Notes under the pieces: generated by a model
Told to the model about the DNA's origin: nothing
The model's database searches: none
Seen by the model: the letters and a program-made list of their open reading frames with translations, nothing else
Made by a program: the position numbers and the translations under genes
In this document: in pieces, positions 52,392 through 60,400 of the stretch
How positions within the stretch are numbered: the stretch's first letter is position 1
Layout: each line of letters starts with the position of its first letter
Assembly: GCA_016720545.1 (NCBI GenBank)
Contig: JADKKK010000001.1
Location: 496,001-560,000 of the forward strand
DNA length: 64,000 nt
Source: Myxococcales bacterium
Lineage (GTDB): Bacteria; Myxococcota_A; Polyangia; Polyangiales; Polyangiaceae
Reading direction: 5' to 3'

Positions 52392-53345
52392 ATGGTGACC
52401 CGAAGCGCAGCGCCGGCCGACGAGGAGGGAGGGGCGGAGGAGCTGGAGCTCCGCACGGCCGACGGCGTGTCGCTGCGGGCGACGCTCCGCGAGCCGCCGA
52501 TCCTCGCGTGGCCCGCGCCGCGGGGCACCCTGGTGCTCGCCCACGCCGCGTTCGCGCGGCGGGTCGAGTGGGAGCGGCCGCGGGGCCAGGGGCTCGCGGC
52601 CCGCCTCGCGCGGCGAGGCTATCGGACGCTCGCCTTCGACTTTCGCGGCCACGGCGACTCGCCGAACGGCGCGCGCGGCCACGGCGACTCGCCGAGCGAC
52701 GGCTACGACGCCTTCGTGCGGCACGATCTGCCCGCCGTGGTCGCGTGCGCGAAGGACCGCGGCGGGCGCGTGGTGGTCGTGGGCCACTCGCTCGGCGGTC
52801 ACGTCGCGCTCGCGTCGCAGGGGCTCGGGCTGCTCGGCGCCGACGCGGTGCTCGCGGTCGCGGCCAACGTGTGGCACCCCACCTTCGAGCCGTCCCTCGC
52901 GCGCCAGGCGCTGAAGCGCGGCGTTGCGACGCTCATGACCGGCCTCACGCACGGGCTCGGAGGCTTCCCCGCGCGCGCGCTCCGCGTCGGCAGCGACGAC
53001 GCGCGCCCCTCGGCGGTCGGCGCCTTCCTGCGCACCGCGCGCGATGGCTCGTGGCGCAGCGACGACGCGCGCGACGACTACCTCGCCGCCCTCACGCGCG
53101 TGGACATCCCGGTGTGCGCGCTCCTCAGCGAGGGCGATCGCCTCGCCTGCCTCCCCGAGAGCGGCCGGCGCTTTCTTGCGCGGACGCGCGGCCCGCGCGC
53201 CTCGTTCGTCGTCGGTTCGACGGGCGGTGCCCCCGCGCCCGACCACATGGCGCTCGTGACGGCGCACCACGCGGGCCCGTGCCACGAAGCGTGGGAGGCC
53301 GCGCTCGCGTGGCTCGAGGCAGAGCTCGAGCGCGCGGCGTCGTAG
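52392..53345 (+). CDS. Alpha/beta-hydrolase, possibly AstA-linked
   Basis: 317 residues. The oxyanion-side strand is TLVLAHAAFARRVEW and the nucleophile elbow is VVVGHSLGGHVALA. The acid probably lies in LLSEGDRLACLPESG and the His in APDHMALVTAHHAG. The substrate is not apparent. Between strands 3 and 4 the motif RGHGDSP occurs twice, ten residues apart, from an exact 30-bp-period duplication. It begins 2 bases after the AstA-like gene, suggesting co-transcription. Confidence 0.87.
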   Translation: MVTRSAAPADEEGGAEELELRTADGVSLRATLREPPILAWPAPRGTLVLAHAAFARRVEWERPRGQGLAARLARRGYRTLAFDFRGHGDSPNGARGHGDSPSDGYDAFVRHDLPAVVACAKDRGGRVVVVGHSLGGHVALASQGLGLLGADAVLAVAANVWHPTFEPSLARQALKRGVATLMTGLTHGLGGFPARALRVGSDDARPSAVGAFLRTARDGSWRSDDARDDYLAALTRVDIPVCALLSEGDRLACLPESGRRFLARTRGPRASFVVGSTGGAPAPDHMALVTAHHAGPCHEAWEAALAWLEAELERAAS

Positions 53346-53429
53346 GCGTCGTACGGGAGCGCGTTTGGTCGCGCCCTCGCCTTCGACGCGCGCGAGACAA
53401 GTGGGCCGATTCGTGATGGAATATGGGGC

Positions 53430-54128
53430 TTGGACGATCGCCTGAGCTCCCCCTCCGTCGCCCGAAATCGCGACCCGATCTTGGAGGTCCTGGCGCCGCT
53501 GTGCTCCGCGCGACGGGCGGCGCAGGCGGCAGACGCTCGCGAGGAGCCGGTGCGGGTGCTCGAGCTGGCGAGCGGCTCGGGCGAGCACGCCGTGCACTTC
53601 GCCACGCACCTGCCGCTCGTGACCTGGCAGCCGAGCGACCTCGACCTGGCGAGCCTCGCGAGCATCGACGCGTGGCGGCTCGAGGCCCGCGCGACCAACA
53701 TCCTGCCGCCCCTGCGCCTCGACGCGACGGACACCTGGCGACTGCCCGCGATCGGCGACGGCGCGCGCTTCGACGGCCTCGTGTGCATCAACATGCTGCA
53801 CATCAGCCCCTGGGAGGCCACGGTCGGGCTCTTCGAGAACGCCGAACGCGCCCTCGCCCGCGGCGCGTTCGTGCTCCTCTACGGGCCGTACCGCCAGGGG
53901 GGCCGGCACACGGCCGAGAGCAACGCGCGGTTCGACGCGAGCCTCCGCGTGCGCGATCCGCGCTGGGGCGTGCGCTGCCTCGACGACGTGACCGCGGTCG
54001 CCGCGGCCCGAGGCTTCACGCGCGAGCGCGTCGTCGAGATGCCGCGCGACAACCTCTGCGTGACGTTCAGGTCGACCGGCGAGCGCGACGAGCGCGACGA
54101 GCGCCCGCGCGGCGCCACGGAGGGGTGA
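53430..54128 (+). CDS. DUF938-type SAM-dependent methyltransferase
   Basis: 232 residues from a TTG at 53430, the first start that keeps SSPSVARNRDPILEVLAPL, the family opening. The SAM loop is VLELASGSGEHAVHFATHLP, followed by WQPSDLD and the catalytic region GLVCINMLHISPWEATVGLF. The C-terminal VLLYGPYRQGGRHTAESNAR is typical. The biological substrate of this family is unknown. The next gene starts within its stop (TGATG), so a shared role with that nuclease/phosphatase-fold protein is likely. Confidence 0.87.
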   Translation: MDDRLSSPSVARNRDPILEVLAPLCSARRAAQAADAREEPVRVLELASGSGEHAVHFATHLPLVTWQPSDLDLASLASIDAWRLEARATNILPPLRLDATDTWRLPAIGDGARFDGLVCINMLHISPWEATVGLFENAERALARGAFVLLYGPYRQGGRHTAESNARFDASLRVRDPRWGVRCLDDVTAVAAARGFTRERVVEMPRDNLCVTFRSTGERDERDERPRGATEG

Positions 54129-55078
54129 TGCGCGTCGTATCCTACAATGTGCGATACTTCGGCCACGGCACGCGCGGCGTCGCGAGCACCGAGGGCGGCA
54201 TGCGCCGCATCGCCGCGGCCGTCGCGAGGCTCGATCCGCTCCCCGACGTGCTCATGCTCCAAGAGATCGAGACGCGATCGCTCCGGTCGAACGCGCTGCA
54301 CTGGGGCCGCGGCGCCCCGCAGATCGAGACGTTCTCCAGCGTGCTCGCGGCCGAGCTCGCCCTGAAGCGCACGACGCTCGACGCGTACGCACCTCACTAC
54401 TTCCCGGCGCACGTGTACGGCCTGAAGGCGAGCCCGGTGTACACGACCGGCCTCGCCATCCTCGTGCGCAAGAGCCTGCCGGTTCTGCACGCCAAGGCCG
54501 AGGACATCACCCAGCGCGAGGGCTACTGGTTCCCCTCGCTGAAGCAGACGCGGCTCTGCGCGCACGTGCGCGTCGCGCACCCGAAGCTCGGCGAGATCGA
54601 TCTGTTCAACACGCACCTGTCGCTGCCGCAGGCGTTCTCGCGCCAGTTCTGGCGACGCGGCGACAAGATGGGGCACGGAGAAAACCAGCTCGCCGAGATC
54701 GAGGCGCTGCTCGCGTTCGTCCGCGCCCACCGGGGCGGAGGAGGCCTCGTGCTCGCGGGCGACTTCAACGCGGCGCCCGGCTCACCGGTCATCCAGCGGG
54801 TCTCGGACGAGGGACTGCGGCACGCCCTGACCGACCTCCACGGCCTCGACGAGGCGGGGCTCAAGGCGTTCCCGACGGCCGGATTCATGCACCTGCGCAT
54901 GCACATCGACCACGCCTTCACGAGCCCCGAGCTCGTGTTCCACGAGCTCCACGAGACCTTCCCGTTCGGCAAGCGCGAGGGGCACTTCTGGGGGCTCTCG
55001 GACCACATGCCGCTCGTCGGCAGCGTGACGCGCAAGGAAGCCGCGACCGAGCCGCAGGGAGCGCGCGCCGAGGGCTGA
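54128..55078 (+). CDS. Endonuclease/exonuclease/phosphatase-family protein
   Basis: 316 residues, with ATG overlapping the preceding TGA by one base. EEP-fold catalytic motifs: VVSYNVRYFG, VLMLQEIETRS (metal Glu), FNTHLSLP, VLAGDFNAAPGS and the terminal LSDHMPLVG with the catalytic Asp-His. It probably cleaves phosphodiester or phosphomonoester bonds. There is no signal peptide, so it is cytoplasmic. It could be a nuclease, an inositol-phosphate phosphatase or a sphingomyelinase-like enzyme; sequence alone does not decide. Confidence 0.9.
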   Translation: MRVVSYNVRYFGHGTRGVASTEGGMRRIAAAVARLDPLPDVLMLQEIETRSLRSNALHWGRGAPQIETFSSVLAAELALKRTTLDAYAPHYFPAHVYGLKASPVYTTGLAILVRKSLPVLHAKAEDITQREGYWFPSLKQTRLCAHVRVAHPKLGEIDLFNTHLSLPQAFSRQFWRRGDKMGHGENQLAEIEALLAFVRAHRGGGGLVLAGDFNAAPGSPVIQRVSDEGLRHALTDLHGLDEAGLKAFPTAGFMHLRMHIDHAFTSPELVFHELHETFPFGKREGHFWGLSDHMPLVGSVTRKEAATEPQGARAEG

Positions 55079-55148
55079 CTCGCTCGCCACGCTCGAGCTA
55101 GGTCGCGCGCGCCTTGACGCCGCGTCGCCGGCATACGAGGAAGGAGCC

Positions 55149-56072
55149 ATGTCGCTCCCCGAACCCGTCAAGGCGCAGATCGAGGCCGAGCTCGCGAAGA
55201 GCAAGGTGGTGTTGTTCATGAAGGGCAGCAAGCACTTCCCTCAGTGCGGCTTCTCCTCGCAGGTCGTGCAGATCCTCACCACAGTGGGCGTGCCCTTCGA
55301 GACCGTGAACGTGCTGAAGGATCCTGCGATCCGGGACGGAATCAAGGTCTACGCGGAGTGGCCCACCATCCCGCAGCTCTACGTCGACGGGCAGTTCGTC
55401 GGCGGCTGCGACATCGTGAAGGACCTCTACGCGTCCGGCGAGCTCGGCGAGCTGCTAGGCGCGGCCCCGAAGGAGGCGCCCGCGCCCCCCACCGTCACCC
55501 TCTCTGACACCGCGAAGCGAGCGATCACCTCGGCCGACGACGGCTCGGGCGACACGCTCCGGCTCGAGGTGAACGCCGAGTTCCAGTACGACCTCTACTT
55601 CGGGCCGAAGGAGACGAGCGACGTCGAGACGACGGCGAGCGGCGTCGTCGTTCGCATGGATCGCGGCACCGCCTCCCGCGTGAACGGCCTCCACATCGGC
55701 TGGGTGGAAGACCAAGGCGGCGCCTTCAAGATCGACAACCCCAACGAGCCGCCGCGCGTGCGAGGGCTCTCGGTCGAGGGCCTCCAGGCGATGCAGACGC
55801 GCGGCGACGCGTTCGAGCTCATCGACGTGCGCACCGACGGAGAGCGCCGCACGGCGAAGATCGAGGGAGCCAGACACCTCACGGAGGAGACCGAGTCCGC
55901 GCTGCTCGCGCTGCCACGCGACACCGTGCTCGTGTTCCACTGCCACCACGGCATGCGCAGCCGGAGCGCGGCCGAGCACTTCCTCCGCGAGGGCTTCCGG
56001 AAGGTGTGGAACCTCGAGGGCGGCATCGACGCGTGGTCCCTGAAGATCGACCCGAGCGTGGCGAGGTATTGA
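55149..56072 (+). CDS. Grx4 monothiol glutaredoxin fused to an A-type-like domain and a rhodanese
   Basis: 307 residues in three domains. The N-terminal glutaredoxin (1-105) has the monothiol CGFS site (C33) in HFPQCGFSS and WPTIPQLYVDGQFVGG. The middle domain (about 115-200) resembles the HesB/IscA scaffold (VTLSDTAKRAI, GLHIGWVEDQGGAFKIDNPN) but lacks the three Cys of iron-sulfur carriers. The C-terminal rhodanese (about 207-305) has a full active loop, VFHCHHGMRSRSA (C265). Grx4 proteins hold a Fe-S cluster between two monomers and pass it on, commonly with BolA, and bolA follows immediately. A sulfur relay is plausible. Confidence 0.92.
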   Translation: MSLPEPVKAQIEAELAKSKVVLFMKGSKHFPQCGFSSQVVQILTTVGVPFETVNVLKDPAIRDGIKVYAEWPTIPQLYVDGQFVGGCDIVKDLYASGELGELLGAAPKEAPAPPTVTLSDTAKRAITSADDGSGDTLRLEVNAEFQYDLYFGPKETSDVETTASGVVVRMDRGTASRVNGLHIGWVEDQGGAFKIDNPNEPPRVRGLSVEGLQAMQTRGDAFELIDVRTDGERRTAKIEGARHLTEETESALLALPRDTVLVFHCHHGMRSRSAAEHFLREGFRKVWNLEGGIDAWSLKIDPSVARY

Positions 56073-56073
56073 G

Positions 56074-56334
56074 ATGAGCGAGCACCCCACCGACTTCCAG
56101 GGCAGCGTCCTCGACGCCCTCCGAACCAGCATCCAAGGGGCCCTCCCCGACGCGCAGGTGGAGGCCTCCGGCGGGGGCGGCCATTACAGCCTGGTCGTCA
56201 CCTCCACCGCGTTCGCCGGCAAGGGTCCGGTCGACGCGCAGCGCCTCGTGTACTCGGCGATCGCCCACCTCATGAAGGGCGATCGCGCGCCCGTGCACGC
56301 CGTCGACTCGCTGAAGACCAAGGCGCCCCGCTGA
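56074..56334 (+). CDS. bolA: BolA-family protein
   Basis: 86 residues, starting two bases after the glutaredoxin fusion stop. The BolA signature includes a conserved His in GGGGHYSLVVTSTAFAGKGP, and RLVYSAIAHLMKGDRAPVHA with FxGxxxxxRHxxV-like spacing, changed at several positions. BolA proteins bind Grx4 through a shared Fe-S cluster and regulate iron and cell-shape genes. Linkage to the glutaredoxin supports that partnership. The exact BolA subgroup (A, M or Y) is uncertain. Confidence 0.9.
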   Translation: MSEHPTDFQGSVLDALRTSIQGALPDAQVEASGGGGHYSLVVTSTAFAGKGPVDAQRLVYSAIAHLMKGDRAPVHAVDSLKTKAPR

Positions 56335-56394
56335 GTCGGCGCGTGACCGTGAGTGGCCACGAAGGGACGAGCCTTCCCGAGGCTCGATCGCGCT

Positions 56395-57228
56395 TCAGCG
56401 GCGGGTGAACACCACTCGGAAACGGTTGGTCCACCCGCGCACCGGATCCCCATTGGCGTCGAGGGCGGTGACGAACATCTCGCGGAGGGCGCACTTGGCT
56501 GCGGCGTTCGCGAAGCCCTGCGACGGCGCCGCCATGATGAAGACCTTCGCGGGTCGGCCGTTCGGGAGCACGTCGGCCTTCGCGTGGACGACGACGGAGC
56601 CGTCGAGGTCGGCGTTCTCGCCCTGGAACGCGAATGGGCACTTCCAGTGGCGGTCGCCCCCGAGCGACGCGATGCGCGTCAGGTCGTTGCCGCCGCCACC
56701 CCCGCCCGCGCCGTCGCCCGCGCCGTCGGGGACGCCGTCGGCGCGCGCCATCGCGTCGTATACGGGCCTGGGCGACGTGGCGGCGCTCTGTGACACGCCG
56801 CCCGCGTGCTTGGAGCTGTTGCCGTGCACGATCGGGACCGCGCTCGCGGCGGTGTCGAGCGCGAGGGTGGGGCCCACCTCGGCGGCCTGGGCGGCGAGCC
56901 AGGGGAGCGGCACGGCGTGCACGACCGGTGGCGCGGGGCGTTGGCCCGTGGCCGTCGACCGGGGCACCGGGCCACGACTTGGACCGATGGCGCCGGTCAC
57001 CCGAGGCGCTGGGGAGACCTTCTCGCCTTCGTCGAGCGAGGTGTCGATCCACTCGACACGCCGGGGCGCCGCTCCCCCCGCCGAAGCCTGCGGGAGGGCG
57101 AGCCACAGAAACGCCGCGTGGAGCACCGCGGAGACGAGCACCGGGCGTAGCGCTGAGCTCTCGAGCGCCCGCGCAAGCGGGCTGCTCTCGTCGCGCAGGT
57201 CGCGCAGGTGGCTGGGCGGTGTCGACAT
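56395..57228 (-). CDS. TonB-family energy transducer
   Basis: 277 residues from the ATG at 57228, preceded by GGAGGGGAG. One N-terminal membrane segment (VLVSAVLHAAFLWLALP) is followed by a Pro/Thr/Ala-rich periplasmic spacer (about 60-175). The C-terminal TonB-type domain (about 190-277) has DGSVVVHAKADVLPNGRPAK, AAAKCALREMF and RGWTNRFRVVFTRR. It couples inner-membrane energy to outer-membrane receptors or pilus-like machinery. ExbB/ExbD are not seen. Two 19-bp direct repeats lie just upstream of the start, suggesting specific control. Confidence 0.8.
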   Translation of the reverse strand: MSTPPSHLRDLRDESSPLARALESSALRPVLVSAVLHAAFLWLALPQASAGGAAPRRVEWIDTSLDEGEKVSPAPRVTGAIGPSRGPVPRSTATGQRPAPPVVHAVPLPWLAAQAAEVGPTLALDTAASAVPIVHGNSSKHAGGVSQSAATSPRPVYDAMARADGVPDGAGDGAGGGGGGNDLTRIASLGGDRHWKCPFAFQGENADLDGSVVVHAKADVLPNGRPAKVFIMAAPSQGFANAAAKCALREMFVTALDANGDPVRGWTNRFRVVFTRR

Positions 57229-57243
57229 GGGCTCCCCTCCGTG

Positions 57244-57285
57244 CCTTACAGACCTGCAAGGAACAACCTTACAGACCTGCAAGGA
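57244..57285. promoter_or_regulatory. Two 19-bp direct repeats in the TonB upstream region
   Basis: The identical units ccttacagacctgcaagga at 57244 and 57267 are 23 bp apart, about two helical turns. They begin 15 bases upstream of the TonB start, within a 274-bp gap between divergent genes. This is the layout of a tandem operator for a dimeric regulator, probably acting on the TonB gene or on both. Confidence 0.55.
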
Positions 57286-57502
57286 TACATGGGCCGACCC
57301 TCCGCGCAAGGCGCCCCACGCGCATTCCTGTGCCCTCCCTGGGGAGGCGAGGCACGACCTTCGCCCGTGGGGGTCGCCCCGGCTTGGCCGTCCCCTTCGG
57401 TCTCCTTCCTCCGCGCGGCTCGAGGGGGCCGGGGCGACCTCGGAGAGGAAAGTCGCCGCCGGCTCATAACGGGGCCGCGCGGCGGCCACTCACGAGCAGA
57501 CC

Positions 57503-58111
57503 ATGACGCTCCCCTCCGCGCCCCCCGCCGATCGCAACCCCCTCCTTGGCTTCGCGGCGGCGCTCGCCGTCTTCTCCGTTCTGCTCTCTCCTGCGCAGGC
57601 GCGCGCCGAGTCGGTGGCGTTTACGCTCATGGCGGGGCCGAGCGCCTACGCGACCAGCTGGCGCGGCGACTTCGGAGGTGGCGGGACCCTGCGCGCCGGG
57701 GCCCGCTTCGCGCGCGTCGTGGCGGTCGAGTTTCAGGGGTGGGAGAGCTATGCCACCGTCGATCATCGCATCAACACGGGGCTCTCGCTCGGAGTCGCGG
57801 GGTATGTCCCGTTACGGAGCGTTCGCCCGTATGGGCGCGTATTTGCCATTCACCAACACGAGGAGTCCCTCGTGTCCGTGGAGGACGCGCCCGGCGGCGT
57901 CGTGCTCGGCGTGGGCGCTGGCATTCGACACCGCGCAGGCGGCGGGCTCACCCTCGGGGTCGAGGTACCGCAGAGGCTCCTCGGACGAAGGCTCGAGCCG
58001 GCGCTCACCGTGAGCGCGAACGCGAAGTGGTTCCCCGACGCGCTCGGTCCACGATGGGTATTTGGTGTCGACCTCGGGATCTCGCTCAAGTTCATCCCGG
58101 GGGGCGCGTGA
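57503..58111 (+). CDS. Outer-membrane beta-barrel protein
   Basis: 202 residues with a signal peptide (LAVFSVLLSPAQARA). The mature part alternates polar and hydrophobic residues with aromatic girdle positions (ESVAFTLMAGPSAYATSW, VVAVEFQGWESYATVDHRIN, LSLGVAGYVPL, PYGRVFAIHQH, GRRLEPALTVSANAKWF) and ends in a barrel-like strand, VFGVDLGISLKFIPGG. It is probably an eight-stranded barrel. The next gene overlaps its stop, so a cytochrome c lipoprotein is made with it. Function unknown. Confidence 0.82.
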   Translation: MTLPSAPPADRNPLLGFAAALAVFSVLLSPAQARAESVAFTLMAGPSAYATSWRGDFGGGGTLRAGARFARVVAVEFQGWESYATVDHRINTGLSLGVAGYVPLRSVRPYGRVFAIHQHEESLVSVEDAPGGVVLGVGAGIRHRAGGGLTLGVEVPQRLLGRRLEPALTVSANAKWFPDALGPRWVFGVDLGISLKFIPGGA

Positions 58112-58446
58112 GGATTGTTGCGTGTCTGGTGGCCGGCATCGCCTTGGTCACCGGGTGCAGCGGCGCGACGACGATCGACGAGCGCGCGTGCCCGCCAGGA
58201 GGGACGGCCTACACCTACGAGAACTTCGGGAAGGCCTTCTTCACGACCCACTGCACGACCTGCCACGGCGGCGCGAACGCCTACTCCTCGCGCTCGTTCG
58301 CGTCGGTCGAGTCCATTCGCGGCTCGCGCGAGCGCATCTTCGCGAACTCGGCGGCCGACAACGAGGCGATGCCCCCCGGCCCGAGCGGGCCTCCGCGCGC
58401 GGAGCGTGACGCCCTCGCGGAGTGGCTCCGGTGCGGGGCCCCCTGA
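58108..58446 (+). CDS. Small cytochrome c-domain lipoprotein
   Basis: 112 residues from a GTG overlapping the barrel gene's TGA. The signal peptide VRIVACLVAGIALVTGC ends at a lipobox. The haem-binding site is FTTHCTTCHGG (CxxCH), and a Met ligand is likely in NEAMPPGPSGPP. It is a short mono-haem c-type domain, anchored by lipid. Electron transfer in the periplasm, perhaps with the co-translated barrel, is an inference from linkage. Confidence 0.88.
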   Translation: MRIVACLVAGIALVTGCSGATTIDERACPPGGTAYTYENFGKAFFTTHCTTCHGGANAYSSRSFASVESIRGSRERIFANSAADNEAMPPGPSGPPRAERDALAEWLRCGAP

Positions 58447-58520
58447 CGCTCCTGGGAGAGGTTCCAGCTCACCGGAGGCGCCGCGCCCGCGCTCGGTCGA
58501 AATCGGCGAGCGGGACCGGC

Positions 58521-59513
58521 TCACTTCAAGAACGTCGCGAGCCACGCCTCGACGGCGCTCGAGTCGACGTAGCCGTCGATGCTGGCGCCGGGCCTCACGA
58601 CGTCCGGGCAGGCGGGGGTGCGCGACACGAAGCGCTTCGTCGCGACGAGCGCACCGGTCCGGCGCTCGTAGACCGACACCTCCTCGTCGTGGAGCAGGCG
58701 GCTCATCCCCACCACGTTGCCCGTCTTTCGGCTTCGGTACGAACCGCACGAGAGCGAGCGGATCGTGGTCTTCTCCGACGAGACGAGGTCGAGATCGCCG
58801 ATCGTGGCGGCCGTGCCCAGCACCTTGCTCCCGAGGATGGAGTAGACCACCAGCGACCGGTTGGCGCTCGGGCCCGCGGTCTCGCCGGCGAAGCGGACGG
58901 GCCCCTTGGCGATCGTGCCGAGCTGCGTGTTCACGAAGCCGAGGGCGCGGCCGTCGCGCGGCAGCTTGCCCTCGAGCTTGGTTTTGTCGGCGAACGTGAT
59001 CGTGATCGGGACCTCGAACTTGTACTTGGAGCGGCCGTCCCCGAGGATCGAGGTGGGCGCAGAGCGGGCGCGCTTCGAGAAGTCCAGGGTGGTCGTGAGC
59101 TTGGGGCCGCCGGAGGGGAGCGTCTGCCCGTCGATCTCGACCACCGTGCCGGGGTCGACCTCCAGCTCGAGCCGTGAGCTGGAGCTGTCGAGCTTGCCTC
59201 GGCAGCGCCGGCTGCCGCACGACACCGAGTCGCCTGTCACGGTCACCGCCGCGGGCCAGTCGAAGAGGAAGGGCCCTGAAGACTTCTTGACCTTCTTCGC
59301 CTCCGAAGGGGGAATCAAGGTCAAGTAAATCAGACCTTTTCCGCCGGGCTTCGAGGTCACCTTGTCGAGCGGGAACACCACCTTCGCGTCGCCGGAGGCC
59401 GACGCATAGGTCGACTGGTCGAGGTATTCGATCCGCGCGCCGGGGGTGGTTTGAAGGCGGAAGGTCATCGTGGCGCGGCCGTACGTAGGCGTGTTCTCTT
59501 CGAAGGAGATCAC
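58521..59513 (-). CDS. Unknown secreted-type protein, probably N-terminally truncated
   Basis: 330 residues from a GTG, or from the ATG at 59468. I do not recognise the family. The body is strand-rich: ATMTFRLQTTPGARIEYLDQ, AKVVFPLDKVTSKPGGKGLI, a Cys pair in VSCGSRRCRGK, ITITFADKTKLEGKLP, and a C-terminal Cys-containing segment ending AWLATFLK. It reads like a periplasmic or surface protein but has no signal peptide. Upstream codons in frame (CGPRCKKPAKAE) look coding for about 20 residues and then reach a stop without a usable start. Together with the mobile element 160 bp upstream, this suggests a lost 5' end. Confidence 0.6.
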   Translation of the reverse strand: MISFEENTPTYGRATMTFRLQTTPGARIEYLDQSTYASASGDAKVVFPLDKVTSKPGGKGLIYLTLIPPSEAKKVKKSSGPFLFDWPAAVTVTGDSVSCGSRRCRGKLDSSSSRLELEVDPGTVVEIDGQTLPSGGPKLTTTLDFSKRARSAPTSILGDGRSKYKFEVPITITFADKTKLEGKLPRDGRALGFVNTQLGTIAKGPVRFAGETAGPSANRSLVVYSILGSKVLGTAATIGDLDLVSSEKTTIRSLSCGSYRSRKTGNVVGMSRLLHDEEVSVYERRTGALVATKRFVSRTPACPDVVRPGASIDGYVDSSAVEAWLATFLK

Positions 59514-59676
59514 CTCCGCCTTTGCGGGCTTCTTGCACCGCGGACCGCAGATAACACGGAGCGCACGGGCCGATGTAAATCATCGGACTGGCCCTGTCCC
59601 GTAGGGCACTACGGCGAGCGGTTCCGGCCTAAACTCGCTACGCAGCTTGTCGCTGCGCGAACGGCAGTCGTGCTAG
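59514..59676. other. Non-coding stretch with several small hairpins beside element copy 2
   Basis: 163 bases of lower GC than the surroundings. Several short perfect stems occur (ccgatg/catcgg around 59571-59586, gccct/agggc, gcagc/gctgc). No gene is convincing in any frame. It ends with ctagctag at the 302-bp element boundary. It may be a remnant of another insertion or a rearranged 5' end of the preceding gene. Confidence 0.5.
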
Positions 59677-59978
59677 CTAGTCCCCTGGAAGCGTGATCCC
59701 TTCCAGAAGTCGCGCGGCTCGGCCTTTCGCCACAAGGGAGCGAGGGGGTGTCCCGTCTTCGGCGGCGGTGGGAGGATACTCATGTTCGAGGGTCGGCGTT
59801 CTCGCGCGGTCACACCCGAAACCACTGTCCCCTGAGCGCAAAGCGCCGCCTCCACCGCGCGGAACGACGTCCGAGTTGAGGACGGGCCCGCCGCCGCCGA
59901 AAACGGGGCACCCCCTCGCTCCTCGGAATGACACCGAAGACCGGACTTCTGATACGAACCACGACTCCAGGGGACTAG
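59677..59978. mobile_element. 302-bp palindromic MITE-like element, copy 2
   Basis: It has the same length and ends as the copy at 11130, with seven differences by eye (for example cttt for ctct and gtcttc for gttttc). The 13-bp terminal repeat ctagtcccctgga / tccaggggactag is intact. The left flank reads ctag directly before the element's own ctag. On the minus strand, the TAG of its right end is the stop of a 39-residue lipoprotein stub. Confidence 0.8.
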
Positions 59979-60094
59979 CGGACCTGGGCTGGAGGAGGGG
60001 TGAGTTTTGCCGGGTGCTCGCGCACGCGGCCCCCCGAGTCGCCGCCACACGCGGCCGCCAGGGACAGGAGGAGCATCGCGGCCAAGCCCCGCAT
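59975..60094 (-). pseudogene. Lipoprotein N-terminal stub ending in the mobile element
   Basis: 39 codons: MRGLAAMLLLSLAAACGG is a perfect lipoprotein signal and lipobox, then about 22 residues (GRVREHPAKLTPPPAQVR) and TAG inside the terminal CTAG of the element. A complete lipoprotein this short is unlikely, so this is probably the 5' end of a gene cut by insertion. The signal-less gene at 58521-59513 in the same orientation beyond the element is a possible 3' part. Confidence 0.55.
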
Positions 60095-60210
60095 GAGCCA
60101 CCGCCTCGAAGAGCGCACCACGAGTCTACCCCATTCCGAGACTGAGGGCTTGTCGGCCGGGGTACTCCAATCCTCCCCGACGCGCTCGGTGTGTCCACCG
60201 TTGCCTTTCT

Positions 60211-60354
60211 GGAATTCTGGGTACGGGAACGCCCGTCACCCTCAACTGCGTCGGCTCGCTGGTCGGCTGCAGCTACCCGGCTACCACCCGGCGAGAGCGC
60301 CGCGAGTATCGGACGGAGGTCGTGACGCACTGGCGGCTGGTCGCGGCTCCCTGA
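60211..60354 (+). pseudogene. Possible 3' remnant of a lost gene
   Basis: One frame reads ILGTGTPVTLNCVGSLVGCS, then TEVVTHWRLVAAP and TGA, with GC-rich third positions as in real genes. Upstream of about 60211 the frame loses coding character and no start is near. It looks like the tail of a deleted secreted-protein gene. Support is weak. Confidence 0.3.
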
Positions 60355-60400
60355 CGGGCGCGAGCGCGCGGGCACCACGCCCGCGCGAGTCGGGCCGCCG

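Noticed and set aside
59620..59660. cctaaac resembling an integron attC core site
   Set aside because: The matching inverse core is absent and no integrase or cassette array is present.
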